64,000 nucleotides of DNA from TC-15 sp034437275. GTDB lineage: Bacteria > Chloroflexota > Anaerolineae > Aggregatilineales > Aggregatilineaceae. The notes under the pieces were generated by a model, which was not told the origin of the DNA, did not search any database, and was given only the letters and a program-made list of their open reading frames with translations. Below are positions 34,873 through 43,805 of the stretch, in pieces. Numbering within the stretch: the first letter of the stretch is position 1; each line of letters begins with the position of its first letter. The stretch covers positions 13,395 through 77,394 of the forward strand of contig DAOTUD010000031.1 in NCBI GenBank assembly GCA_034437275.1. The letters run 5' to 3'. A program made the translations under genes and the position numbers.

Positions 34873-35100
34873 ATGAAAGAACTGGTTGAATATATCGCCA
34901 AGTCGCTGGTGGACGATCCCTCGCAGGTCGAGGTCACCGAATCTGCGCGCGGGAACTCCACCCGCCTGGAGTTGGAAGTGGCCCAGGAAGACATGGGCCG
35001 CGTGATCGGCAAGAAAGGGCGCGTCGCCAACGCCACCCGCACGCTGCTGCGCGTGATGGCCGCCCGGCAGGGCAAGCGTGTCACGCTCGACATCGTCTAG
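34873..35100 (+). CDS. khpA: KH-domain RNA-binding protein KhpA
   Basis: 75 residues, a single KH domain with the nucleic-acid loop GRVIGKKGRVANATR at about 38-52. KhpA (YlqC) binds RNA and, with KhpB, affects sRNA and cell-size control in Gram-positive bacteria. It lies between rpsP and rimM, the conserved place for this gene. GAAGGA precedes the start. Confidence 0.93.
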   Translation: MKELVEYIAKSLVDDPSQVEVTESARGNSTRLELEVAQEDMGRVIGKKGRVANATRTLLRVMAARQGKRVTLDIV

Positions 35101-35139
35101 ATCGATATCGCTTAAATAAAATATCTTAGCTGATACCAC

Positions 35140-35661
35140 ATGCCACACCCACCCTTTTTGCTGCTGGGCCAGGTGCTGCGCCCGCACGGTGTGCGCGGCG
35201 AAGTGCGCGTGGCCGTCCAAACCGCGTATCCGGAGCGCCTCGTGGACGGGACGCGCGTCTATGTCGGCCCGGACCCCGAGAACGTCGCAACCGCCGCCGC
35301 CCACACCGTCCGCCGCGTCCGCCCACACCGCGACGAACTGATCATCGACCTGGACGGCATCCCCGATCGCAGCGCCGCCGACACCCTGCGCGAGCAGTAC
35401 ATCATGATCCCGATCGACAGTGCGGTGCCGCTGGAAGAGGGCGAATACTACCTGTTCCAATTGATCGACATGACGGTCGTCACGGTGGACGGGGAAACGT
35501 TGGGCAAGGTCGACGAGGTCATCGAAACCGGGGCCAACGATGTGTTTGTGGTGCATGGACCACGCGGCGAGGTGCTGGTGCCCGATATCGACGAGTGTGT
35601 GCTCGACATTGACTTCGACACCAAAACGATCACAATCGACCCGCTGGAGGGCCTGTTCTAG
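35140..35661 (+). CDS. rimM: Ribosome maturation factor RimM
   Basis: 173 residues, normal length. The N-terminal barrel has LLLGQVLRPHGVRGEVRV, and the C-terminal PRC-barrel has YYLFQLIDMTVVT, GANDVFVV and EVLVPDIDECVLDID. RimM binds S19 and helps mature the 30S head. In most bacteria trmD follows rimM; here dprA follows instead. No strong ribosome site is seen before ATG 35140. Confidence 0.95.
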   Translation: MPHPPFLLLGQVLRPHGVRGEVRVAVQTAYPERLVDGTRVYVGPDPENVATAAAHTVRRVRPHRDELIIDLDGIPDRSAADTLREQYIMIPIDSAVPLEEGEYYLFQLIDMTVVTVDGETLGKVDEVIETGANDVFVVHGPRGEVLVPDIDECVLDIDFDTKTITIDPLEGLF

Positions 35662-35707
35662 CGCAACCCAGCCCCCGCTAAACGAGCCGGGTCGGGAGGG
35701 GACGCTC

Positions 35708-36823
35708 ATGAGTGCGCGCAAATACTGGTTAGGCTTCAACGTCATCAAAGGGATCGGCCCGGTGCGGCTGCGCGCGCTGCGCCAGCACTTCGGCGACCTG
35801 GAGGCCGCCTGGCACGCCCCCGACGCTGACCTAGCTGCCGCCGGATTGGACCGCCGCACGCTGGCCAACCTGACCCAGGCCCGCCGCACGATCAACCTCG
35901 ACAAGCTGCTCGACGATGTCGACGCGGTGGGGGCGACGGTCCTCACCCTCGACGACCCGGACTATCCCGCGCTGCTACGTGAACTGCCCGATGCCCCGCC
36001 CGTGCTCTACGTCCGGGGCACCGTGCTCGACGCCGATCAATGGGCGGTCGCGTTTGTGGGCACGCGCCGGTCGACGGTCTACGGCCGCGACATGACCTAC
36101 CAGCTGGTGACGCCGCTGGTCCACGCCGGGATCACGATCATCAGCGGGCTGGCGCGCGGCATCGACGCGGAAGCGCATAAGGCCGCGCTGGATGCCGGCG
36201 GGCGCACGCTGGCGGTGTTGGGCTGCGGCATCGACATCATCTATCCCCCGGAACATCGCCACCTGGCCGCCGCGATCATGGACAGCGGCGCGCTCGTGAC
36301 CGAATTCCCGCCCGGCACCTCGCCGGAAGGGAAAAACTTCCCGGTCCGCAACCGCATCATCAGCGGGCTGTCGCTGGGGGTGGTGGTGGTCGAAGCGCCG
36401 GAGAAAAGCGGCGCGCTGCTCACCGCCGACCAAGCCGCCGACCAGGGCCGCGACGTGTTCGCTGTGCCGGGCAACGTCACCGCGCGCACCAGCCAGGGCA
36501 CCAACCGCCTGATCCAGACCGGGGCCAAGCTGGTCATCAACGCCGAAGACATCATGGACGAACTCAACCTGACGCGCACCAGCGTAGAAACCCGCACCCA
36601 GATGCGAGAAGTCGCGCCCACCAACGACGACGAAGCGGCGCTGGCCGAGCATCTCACTGCGGAACCGCTGCACATCGATGACCTGTGCCAACTGACCGGC
36701 CTGTCGATTACGGCGGTCAGCAGTACGCTGGCGCTGATGGAACTCAAGGGAATGGTTCGCCGCCTGGAAGGCATGTACTACACGCTGGCGCGTGGGGGCG
36801 GCGATATGTATCGGTTAGATTGA
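35708..36823 (+). CDS. dprA: DNA-processing protein DprA
   Basis: 371 residues. An N-terminal helix-hairpin-like region (IKGIGPVRLRALRQHF) is followed by the Rossmann core with AVAFVGTRRSTVYGRDM, ISGLARGIDAEAHKAAL, LAVLGCGIDIIYP, GKNFPVRNRIISGLS and VFAVPGNVT, then a C-terminal winged helix (about 310-371). DprA loads RecA onto incoming single-stranded DNA in natural transformation. ATG 35708 follows GGGAGGGG. It is 46 bases after rimM, so it is probably in the same transcript. Confidence 0.96.
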   Translation: MSARKYWLGFNVIKGIGPVRLRALRQHFGDLEAAWHAPDADLAAAGLDRRTLANLTQARRTINLDKLLDDVDAVGATVLTLDDPDYPALLRELPDAPPVLYVRGTVLDADQWAVAFVGTRRSTVYGRDMTYQLVTPLVHAGITIISGLARGIDAEAHKAALDAGGRTLAVLGCGIDIIYPPEHRHLAAAIMDSGALVTEFPPGTSPEGKNFPVRNRIISGLSLGVVVVEAPEKSGALLTADQAADQGRDVFAVPGNVTARTSQGTNRLIQTGAKLVINAEDIMDELNLTRTSVETRTQMREVAPTNDDEAALAEHLTAEPLHIDDLCQLTGLSITAVSSTLALMELKGMVRRLEGMYYTLARGGGDMYRLD

Positions 36824-36840
36824 ACACTGAGAGAAGGTCT

Positions 36841-37926
36841 ATGGAACACCTATACGCCTTAATTATGGCGGGAGGCGGCGGCACACGCCTGTGGCCGCTG
36901 AGCCGCAAAACCCGCCCCAAGCAAATGCTGCCGCTGCTCGAAGAACGCACTATGTTCGAGATCGCGGTCGCGCGCCTGGAGCCGCTGCTGCCCCCGGAAC
37001 GGGTCTTCGTGGTGGCCGGGCGCGATTACGCCGGCCAGTTGCAGCAGGAATGCGACACCGGCATCCCCGCCGAAAACTACATCGTCGAACCCTTCGGGCA
37101 GAACACTGGCCCGGCGGTCGGGCTGGGCACACTGCACATCCAACAGCGCGATCCCGACGCGGTGATCGCGGTGCTGACCGCCGATCATCACATCGCCGAC
37201 AAGGCCAAGTTCCGGCGCGTGCTGCGCGCCGCCGCCACGCTGGCGCGGGATGACTACATCGTGACGTTGGGCATCTCGCCCTCGCACCCCTCGACCGGCT
37301 TCGGCTACATCAAGCGCGGGGAACCGCTGGCCGAACTGGACGGGTTCCAGACCTACCACTCCGCCGGGTTCACCGAAAAACCCGATCCCGCGACCGCCAT
37401 GCACTTTTTGGCGTCCGGGCTGTACAGTTGGAACAGCGGCATGTTCATCTTCCAGGCCGGGCAAATGCTGGCCGAATTCGCCCGCCAGCAGCCGGAGATG
37501 CACGCGCTGTTCGAGCAAATTCAGCAGGCATTGCCGACCGGCGACTATGACGACGTGTTAGAGCGCGTCTGGCCGGATATGAAGCGGCTGTCGATTGACT
37601 ACGCCGTGATGGAAGGCGCGGAACAGGTCGCCGTGATCCCGGTCGATATCGGCTGGAGCGATGTCGGCAGTTGGGCCACGCTGTTCGAAGTGCTGACCGG
37701 CGACCTGGACGGCAACGTCTCGCGTGGGGGCGGGCAGGACCACATCAAGATCGACACCAAAGAGACGATGGTCGTCAGCAACCGCATGGTGGTGACCATC
37801 GGCATCGAAGATATCGTGATCGTCGATACCGACGACGTGCTGCTGGTCTGTCACCGCGACCGCTCGCAAGACGTGCGGCAGGTGGTCCGCCAGCTCAAGG
37901 CCGCAGGTGATGAAGCGCACCTGTAA
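36841..37926 (+). CDS. manC: Mannose-1-phosphate guanylyltransferase (GDP-mannose pyrophosphorylase)
   Basis: 361 residues. The nucleotidyltransferase signature LIMAGGGGTRLWPLSRKTRP starts at about residue 7, then KQMLPLLEERTMFE, FGQNTGPAVGLGTL, VLTADHHI, FTEKPD, WNSGMFIF and IGWSDVGSWATL. It makes GDP-mannose from mannose-1-phosphate and GTP for glycan synthesis, consistent with the glycosyltransferases elsewhere in the window. The isomerase domain of fused forms is absent. GAGAAGG precedes ATG 36841. Confidence 0.93.
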   Translation: MEHLYALIMAGGGGTRLWPLSRKTRPKQMLPLLEERTMFEIAVARLEPLLPPERVFVVAGRDYAGQLQQECDTGIPAENYIVEPFGQNTGPAVGLGTLHIQQRDPDAVIAVLTADHHIADKAKFRRVLRAAATLARDDYIVTLGISPSHPSTGFGYIKRGEPLAELDGFQTYHSAGFTEKPDPATAMHFLASGLYSWNSGMFIFQAGQMLAEFARQQPEMHALFEQIQQALPTGDYDDVLERVWPDMKRLSIDYAVMEGAEQVAVIPVDIGWSDVGSWATLFEVLTGDLDGNVSRGGGQDHIKIDTKETMVVSNRMVVTIGIEDIVIVDTDDVLLVCHRDRSQDVRQVVRQLKAAGDEAHL

Positions 37927-37932
37927 CGGATA

Positions 37933-38229
37933 ATGGGCATGGTACTGGTTGCCGCCACCATCGATCTGCACATCCCCGGGGTGACGTCGCTGAAGGAAAA
38001 ACGCGGCATCATCAAGGGGCTGATCGCGCGGCTGCACAAGCGCTTTAACATTGCCGTCGCTGAGGTGGAATTTCACGACGCGTGGCAGTCGGCCATGCTC
38101 GGCGTGGCGATTGTCAGCACCGGGTCCGGGCACGCCGAGGCGCGCCTGGAAAGCGTGCTGGGCTGGATCGAGCGCAACTGGCCGGCGGTGCAGATCGTGG
38201 ATCACGTGTTCGAGGTGATCCACTTCTGA
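37933..38229 (+). CDS. ylxP: DUF503 / YlxP family protein
   Basis: 98 residues, the usual length. The family motif SLKEKRGIIKGLIARLHKRF is followed by NIAVAEVEFHDAWQSAMLGV. YlxP-type proteins are small, probably RNA-linked, and often sit beside rbfA or nusA; function is unknown. It follows manC after six bases. Its stop lies two bases from the stop of the convergent dynamin gene. Confidence 0.88.
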   Translation: MGMVLVAATIDLHIPGVTSLKEKRGIIKGLIARLHKRFNIAVAEVEFHDAWQSAMLGVAIVSTGSGHAEARLESVLGWIERNWPAVQIVDHVFEVIHF

Positions 38230-38231
38230 GG

Positions 38232-40040
38232 TTATTCTTCGGTGATAATCTGAATCGCGTCGATATCCTGACGCAGTTGTTCCGAATGCGCTGCTTTGGC
38301 TTGCAGCGCTTCTTTTTGCGCGAGGTAGCGCTCGCCGAGCACGGTGAGCTGGCTGAACACCGGCGATAGGATTTGCTGGCCATATTGCAGCAGGCGGCTG
38401 CGTTCGCGGTTGGTCAGGTCGACCATCGCCTGGTAGTAGCTGTTCTGGAGCGCGTTCAGCCGCTGGTCCAGTTCCGCCAGCGCGTCGCGCTTCAGCTTGC
38501 GCCAGTAGAGCATGGCCGCCGCCCCACCACCCACCAGCAGCGCCGGCCCGACGACGAATGTCGCCACGACCGCGCCGGTCGCTGCCGTGACCGCGCCGGG
38601 AGCCGCCACGCCGAGGATCACCGCGATGATCCCGCCCAGCAGCGCCGTAAAGCTGGCCGAAAAGCCCAGCAAGTTGCCGCGAAACGTGTTGCGCAGATTT
38701 TCCGCCAGACTGCTTTCGGTATACGACTTTAGCTCGGTGTCGGCGATGGCGATGGCGTCTTGCAGGGCGGCGCGCTGCTCGGCGTAGCCGGTCGCGTCCA
38801 CCACGCCCACCTCCTGCTCCAGCATGGTCTTGAGCTTCGTCAGCCGGTCGATGATGCTGCGCCAGTAGCGGCGGCTGTTATCCACAACGGCGTTGGCGTA
38901 CTGCTCGGAGATGTCGGTGATCTGGTCCAGGGCGCTGCCGACGACCTCGCGCTCGAACTCCTGGCGCATCTCTTCGCGGTCCAGGGTGTGGGTGGCATTG
39001 CGCAGCGTGAGGTTGTGCTGGATGAAGGCGTGGCCGCGCTCGCGCAGCTCCGCAAACACGCGGCTGAGTTCGTTCCACGCGGTGTCTAGCTGCTCGTTGA
39101 GCGCCCCCGCCTGCTGTTCGAGTTCCTGGCGCAGATTTTCGGCCAGCGCAGTGTCGCTGGTGATCAGCGCAATCTGCTGCTCGAGCTGTTCGCTGTACTT
39201 GCGGATCACGCTGTCGGCAAAATCGAGCTGGGCGTAGAGCTTTTGCTTGGCAGGCGGCACGCGCTCGAAGATCGCGCGCAGGTAGTCGCGTACCGCGTTC
39301 ATCTCGCCGGGGTCGCCCGCCGCACTGCTGAACAGCCCGCCGCCCGCGCCTTTCTGCTTGAGCGCCTGCTTGGCCGACACCATGAAGATATCCGGGCGCA
39401 GCCCGAGCAGTTCGTCCAACTGCTGCTTGACGAACGACTTGACCTCTTTCTGCTCGCGCCGCTGGAGCAGGTCCGCCTGGTTGATGACGACCACGACCTT
39501 CTTGCCGTAATTCTTCGCCAGTTCCAGGTACAGCCGTTCGGTTTCGGCGAAGGCACGCTTGGCCGAGAGCAGGAAGATCACCAGATCACTGCGGCTCAGG
39601 AAATCTTTGGCGATGCGCTCGTGCTTGCGGAACACCGAGCCGGTGCCCGGCGTATCCACGATCACGACGCCGGGGCCGCCGGTGTCGGGGTGCGCCCATT
39701 CGCGCACGATGTCCGGTTCGCGCCATTCCGGCTTGCGGCGGGGACGCAGTGCCCAGCGGATCAACTCGATGGCGTCGGTGGTGGGAGTGATGCCGGTCGG
39801 CAGCAGGTCGTCGCCCAGCAGCGCGTTAATAAACGTCGACTTGCCCGCGTTGAACTCGCCGACGACGACCACCAGGAAGAACATCGCCTGGAGATCGGCG
39901 GCGTTTTGCTGGAGCCGCTGCTTGTCGCTGGCGGTCTCCTCGCCGATCTGCGCCAGGATGTCAGCCAACTCGTGCAGCAAGCGGACTTCGCGCTCGCGGG
40001 CGTCGGCAATTGGACCTTCTAAGATGATATTAGACATCAT
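38232..40040 (-). CDS. Dynamin-family GTPase (second of a pair)
   Basis: 602 residues. The GTPase domain has VVVVGEFNAGKSTFINALLG near residue 55, TTDAIELI for the switch Thr, VDTPGTGS and VINQADLL. A long helical region follows (about 250-440), then a hydrophobic hairpin around 480-525 (FTALLGGIIAVILGVAAPGA) that may insert in membrane, then a C-terminal coiled coil. This is bacterial dynamin-like layout for membrane remodelling or repair. ATG 40040 is likely; GTG 40049 and ATG 40037 are alternatives. The upstream gene is a second dynamin. Confidence 0.87.
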   Translation of the reverse strand: MMSNIILEGPIADAREREVRLLHELADILAQIGEETASDKQRLQQNAADLQAMFFLVVVVGEFNAGKSTFINALLGDDLLPTGITPTTDAIELIRWALRPRRKPEWREPDIVREWAHPDTGGPGVVIVDTPGTGSVFRKHERIAKDFLSRSDLVIFLLSAKRAFAETERLYLELAKNYGKKVVVVINQADLLQRREQKEVKSFVKQQLDELLGLRPDIFMVSAKQALKQKGAGGGLFSSAAGDPGEMNAVRDYLRAIFERVPPAKQKLYAQLDFADSVIRKYSEQLEQQIALITSDTALAENLRQELEQQAGALNEQLDTAWNELSRVFAELRERGHAFIQHNLTLRNATHTLDREEMRQEFEREVVGSALDQITDISEQYANAVVDNSRRYWRSIIDRLTKLKTMLEQEVGVVDATGYAEQRAALQDAIAIADTELKSYTESSLAENLRNTFRGNLLGFSASFTALLGGIIAVILGVAAPGAVTAATGAVVATFVVGPALLVGGGAAAMLYWRKLKRDALAELDQRLNALQNSYYQAMVDLTNRERSRLLQYGQQILSPVFSQLTVLGERYLAQKEALQAKAAHSEQLRQDIDAIQIITEE

Positions 40041-40057
40041 GTACCCCACTACTTGTT

Positions 40058-40147
40058 CTACCCCTCCCCGCGCGCGGAGAGGGGGGAATGTGTCCGAGTT
40101 CGGAAGTCCCTCTCCGTTTACGGGGTGGGATTTAGGGAGGGGTTAAC
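40058..40147. repeat. Dispersed palindromic repeat, copy 1
   Basis: The core at 40104-40145 closely matches 63925-63966: both contain AAGTCCCTCTCCGTTTACGG, then a TGGGATTTAGGGAGGGG or AGGGATTTCGGGAGGGG tail. The C-rich and G-rich ends can fold into a hairpin. It fills the gap between the two dynamin genes. No reading frame is present in it. Confidence 0.75.
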
Positions 40148-40189
40148 CATCGACCACAAGAGCCAGAATATCTAACATAAGTCCCTACG

Positions 40190-42016
40190 TTAGGCCTTCA
40201 GGCTGGCCAGCCCACCTTGAATCCGGGTCAGGACCTGTTGGTGCTCGTCCAGGTCGCGGCGCAGTTCGCCGACCAGTTCGGTCTGCGATTCGACCATGCG
40301 CGTGAAGGGCGCGGTCGCGTCGCGGCGCAGTTGGACCCCGTGCGCCACCAGTTCCTCCGCCGCGCGGCGCAGGATCACCAGGTAATCGTCGCGGCAGCGG
40401 CGCAGCCGGCGCACGTAAGCCCGGCGCAGCAGCCAGCCCTGCAGCGGCACCAGCGCCAGCCCAAACACGATCACGCCGAAGCCGATCCCGAACACCAGCA
40501 GCAGCGACCCGACGTCAGATGCCCCGGAAAACGCGCTCACCGTGACGCCCAGCACCAGGCAGATCGTCAGCACTTCCCACAGCGCGAGCACGATCAGCGT
40601 ATTGCGCAGCGTGTTTTCCAGGCGCGTGGCCTCGACACGCTCAGCCTCGCGCAGCAGGTCGGTCAGTTCGTGGCGCACGTCGCGCAGGAAGCGCCGTTCG
40701 TAGCGCAGCGGCGTTTGAATTTTGCCGATCACCTTGTCGGACAGGTTGTCCGGCAGTTGCTTGACGGCGCGCTGCGTGTGCTCGACCAGATCGTCGATAT
40801 CTTGCAGATCGCGCCCTTCCAGCCGGGGGCCAAGCTTGTCGACCTCCTTCGGAATCTGGTGCAGCGTGGCGTGGACCTTGTGCTGCTCGAACACGTTTTC
40901 GGTCCGCGTCCGGCCCCGGAAGCGCCGGAACAGCCGCCCCAGCCCAACGATCTCGCCCAGCCCGCCGAAGAACAGCCCGATCCCGCGCGAGAACTGGAAC
41001 AACTCGCCGATGGCCTGGCTGCCGCGTGCAGCGGCCTCATTCCAGTGAGTCTCGACGGTGTCCAGCGTGTCCTCGACGGTTTGCTGCTGCTGGCGGCGGG
41101 CCTGCTCGATCTGCGCCTCGATGTTTTCGACGGTCTTGCGGTGCGTGTCCAGCGTGGCGCGTTGTTCCTGGAGCAGCGCCAGCGCGGTTTTGGTCGCGTT
41201 CTGGCAGATCTGCACCGGCGTTTCGAGCTTCTGGCGGAAACGCTCGACGTCGCCCAGCGTCTCTTTGATGTACGCCTCGATGTCGGCCATGCCGCTTTCG
41301 TCCCACAGGATTTCGTCGCGGGGCATCTCTTGCTGGGCGGCGATCCCCTGCCGCGCCGACAACAGCCAGGTCTGCGGCTCCACGCCGAGATGCAGCCGCC
41401 CCTGGTCGCGTACGAATTCACGCACCTGCTCGCGCTCGTCCGGCTCCAGCACATCGATCTGGTTCACGACGACCACGACCCGCTTGCCGTACGCCTTCAG
41501 CTCCTTGAGGTAGTCCAGGTTGCTGGCGCTGAGCACCTGCGTGGCGATCATGACCAGCAGCACCACGTCGGCGCGGTGTAAGAAGCGCCGCGTCAGTGCG
41601 TCGTGCGCCTGGAAGACCGACTCCAGGCCGGGCGTATCGACCAGGCTCAGGTTCTTCAGCAGTGGGCTGGGGTGAAACACGGTTTCGATATCGCCCGCCC
41701 GCGTGCGCTGCACGTCCAGCCCGTGCCGCAGGATCACGATGTGATCGGTGGTCGGGATCGGCCCGACGTCCATCACCTGCTCGCCCAGCAGCGCGTTGAT
41801 CACGCTGGATTTGCCGGAACCGAACGGGCCGGCCATCACCATCAGGTACGGGTGGTTGGTGTGGAACAGGGCATCCCGCGCCTGCTCGATGGCCTCCTCC
41901 GGCAAGCCGTCCACGCGCTCCAGCGTGTCGATCAACGCCGTGATCTCGTCGTGCTCCTGCCGGCGGATGGCATCGACCTGGTCAAGCAGCTTGGTGGACA
42001 CTTGTTCTGAAGACAT
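40190..42016 (-). CDS. Dynamin-family GTPase (first of a pair)
   Basis: 608 residues. The P-loop is GPFGSGKSSVINALLG (near 63), followed by IPTTDHIVIL, LVDTPGLES and VVVNQIDVL. A long coiled helical middle (about 260-440) and a hydrophobic hairpin (about 465-520, TLIVLALWEVLTICLVLGV and GIGFGVIVFGLALVPL) follow. The arrangement with the neighbouring dynamin resembles paired bacterial dynamins that act together on membranes. ATG 42016 follows AAGGAC, ten bases from the stop of the upstream kinase-like gene. Confidence 0.85.
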   Translation of the reverse strand: MSSEQVSTKLLDQVDAIRRQEHDEITALIDTLERVDGLPEEAIEQARDALFHTNHPYLMVMAGPFGSGKSSVINALLGEQVMDVGPIPTTDHIVILRHGLDVQRTRAGDIETVFHPSPLLKNLSLVDTPGLESVFQAHDALTRRFLHRADVVLLVMIATQVLSASNLDYLKELKAYGKRVVVVVNQIDVLEPDEREQVREFVRDQGRLHLGVEPQTWLLSARQGIAAQQEMPRDEILWDESGMADIEAYIKETLGDVERFRQKLETPVQICQNATKTALALLQEQRATLDTHRKTVENIEAQIEQARRQQQQTVEDTLDTVETHWNEAAARGSQAIGELFQFSRGIGLFFGGLGEIVGLGRLFRRFRGRTRTENVFEQHKVHATLHQIPKEVDKLGPRLEGRDLQDIDDLVEHTQRAVKQLPDNLSDKVIGKIQTPLRYERRFLRDVRHELTDLLREAERVEATRLENTLRNTLIVLALWEVLTICLVLGVTVSAFSGASDVGSLLLVFGIGFGVIVFGLALVPLQGWLLRRAYVRRLRRCRDDYLVILRRAAEELVAHGVQLRRDATAPFTRMVESQTELVGELRRDLDEHQQVLTRIQGGLASLKA

Positions 42017-42026
42017 GCCGTTGTCC

Positions 42027-43754
42027 TTAATGTACCCCGGGCATATAGTCGCGCAGGTTCGAGCCGCCCACGAACTCGCGGACCAGCGAGTTGTCGGGGA
42101 TGTTGTCCGGCTCCATCGGATGCACCCAGCCCAGGATCGACAGCAAGCGCCGGGCCTCGATGTAGTGCGGTTGGCGCGGCTCGATCTGCAGCAGCAGCGG
42201 CTCGGCCAGCGGGCGCAGCACGGCCAGCTCGTACAGCAGCGCCGAATTGAACATGATATCGGCGTTCTCCTGGTAGGGGAAGATATTCCGCTTTTCGCCG
42301 CGCCGCACGCTTTCCCAGCGCGAGAGCGTATCCAGCGCCGAATAGCCCCGGCTGGTCGCGTCGCGCACGATGCGCCGGATCAGACGGACGTCGGTCGTCG
42401 GCACGCGGTTGTGGCGGTCTATGTTCAACTGCGTCAGCGCCGACACGTAAATGCGGTACATCTGCTCGGTGGGCAGGGCGGAGACCAGCCTCGGGTTCAG
42501 GCCGTGAATCCCCTCCACGATCAGCACGTGCTCGGCGGAAAGCTGGACCTCCTCGCGGAAGGTGCGCCGCCCGGAGATGAAGTCGAAGTGCGGGATTTTC
42601 ACCCGTTCCCCGCGCGTCAACTCCAGCAGTTGCCTGTTGAACAACGGCAGATCGACGGCTTCCAGCGCCTCGAAGTCATACTCGCCGTGCTCGTCCATCG
42701 GCGTCATGTGGCGTTCCACAAAGTAGCGGTCCATCTCCAGCGTGTAGGGCTTGAGGCCGTGCGCCATCAACTGGATCGCCAGCCGCTTGGAAAACGTGGT
42801 TTTGCCCGACGACGATGGGCCGGCGATCAGTACCAGCCGCAGCCCCTGCGCGTGCCGTTTGGCGATCTCGGAGGCGATGTGCGCGATGTGCTGCTCGTGC
42901 AGCGCCTCGTTGACCAGGATCAACTCGCGCACCCGGCCATCGCGGATCGCCTGGTTCAGGTTGCCAATATCCTCCACGCCCAGCAGTTCCAGCCATTCCT
43001 CAGTCAGCCGGAAAACGTGCGTCAACTGCGGCGACTTGACATAGGGCCGGATGATGTTCGGGCTTTCGCGGCGCGGGTACTGCAAGACGAAGCCGTCCTC
43101 CTCCGGCAGCACATCGAACTGCTTGAGGTAGCCGGTGGAGGGGACCATGTAGCCGTAGAAATAGTCCACCTCGCCGCGCAGCCGGTAGATCGTCAGATAG
43201 TCTTTGTTGCGGAATTCCAGCAAGCGCACCTTGTCATCGTCCCCGCAGGCGTCGAACATACGGATCGCTTCGTCGAGGTTGATCTCCTCGCGAATGATCG
43301 GCTCGTCGGCCTCGACAATGGCTTGCATGTGCACCTTGATCTTCTTCAGTTCGTCCGCCGAGAATGGGTCGCGTCCCAGCACCTTGCAGAAATATGCGCC
43401 GCTGGGCAGCGCATAGTCGATCACGATCTGCACGCCGGGGAACAACTCGGCGGTGGCGACCGTCATCAGGAACGCCAGCGAGCGCCGGTAGACTCGCCCG
43501 CCGTCGCCGGAGTCGGTCTGCACGCGCCGGATCGAGATCTCGCGCGTGACGGGCATCGTCAGCTCGCGCAGCAGGCCATCGACCACCGCCGCGACGGTCA
43601 GTTTACCCTGCGGCGGGTTGTCGCGCTCGTACGCCAGCACGAACTTCTCAAGCGGGGTGCCAACCGGGCCTTCCAGCCGGCTGCCGTCCGGAAAACTAAC
43701 CTGTACCGAGGTGCGCGGTTCTGCGCGATAAACAAGGGTGTCTTGCACATTCAT
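42027..43754 (-). CDS. Nucleoside (uridine) kinase-like protein with ThrRS-like N-terminal domains
   Basis: 575 residues. The N-terminal about 80 residues resemble a TGS domain (VQVSFPDGSRLEGPVGTPLE). The next about 170 are like the threonyl-tRNA synthetase second domain, including a HMQAIVEADEPI segment, without a synthetase core. The C-terminal kinase has the P-loop LIAGPSSSGKTTFSKRLA (about 310), LEMDRYFVER and EGIHGLNPRL, as in uridine kinase and phosphoribulokinase. This domain fusion occurs in thermophiles and Clostridia. It probably phosphorylates a nucleoside, but the substrate is unknown. It heads the three-gene run with two dynamins. Confidence 0.87.
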   Translation of the reverse strand: MNVQDTLVYRAEPRTSVQVSFPDGSRLEGPVGTPLEKFVLAYERDNPPQGKLTVAAVVDGLLRELTMPVTREISIRRVQTDSGDGGRVYRRSLAFLMTVATAELFPGVQIVIDYALPSGAYFCKVLGRDPFSADELKKIKVHMQAIVEADEPIIREEINLDEAIRMFDACGDDDKVRLLEFRNKDYLTIYRLRGEVDYFYGYMVPSTGYLKQFDVLPEEDGFVLQYPRRESPNIIRPYVKSPQLTHVFRLTEEWLELLGVEDIGNLNQAIRDGRVRELILVNEALHEQHIAHIASEIAKRHAQGLRLVLIAGPSSSGKTTFSKRLAIQLMAHGLKPYTLEMDRYFVERHMTPMDEHGEYDFEALEAVDLPLFNRQLLELTRGERVKIPHFDFISGRRTFREEVQLSAEHVLIVEGIHGLNPRLVSALPTEQMYRIYVSALTQLNIDRHNRVPTTDVRLIRRIVRDATSRGYSALDTLSRWESVRRGEKRNIFPYQENADIMFNSALLYELAVLRPLAEPLLLQIEPRQPHYIEARRLLSILGWVHPMEPDNIPDNSLVREFVGGSNLRDYMPGVH

Positions 43755-43805
43755 TGATTTGATCTATCTCTACTGATTAGCTGATACAGTTACACTACAA
43801 CGACA

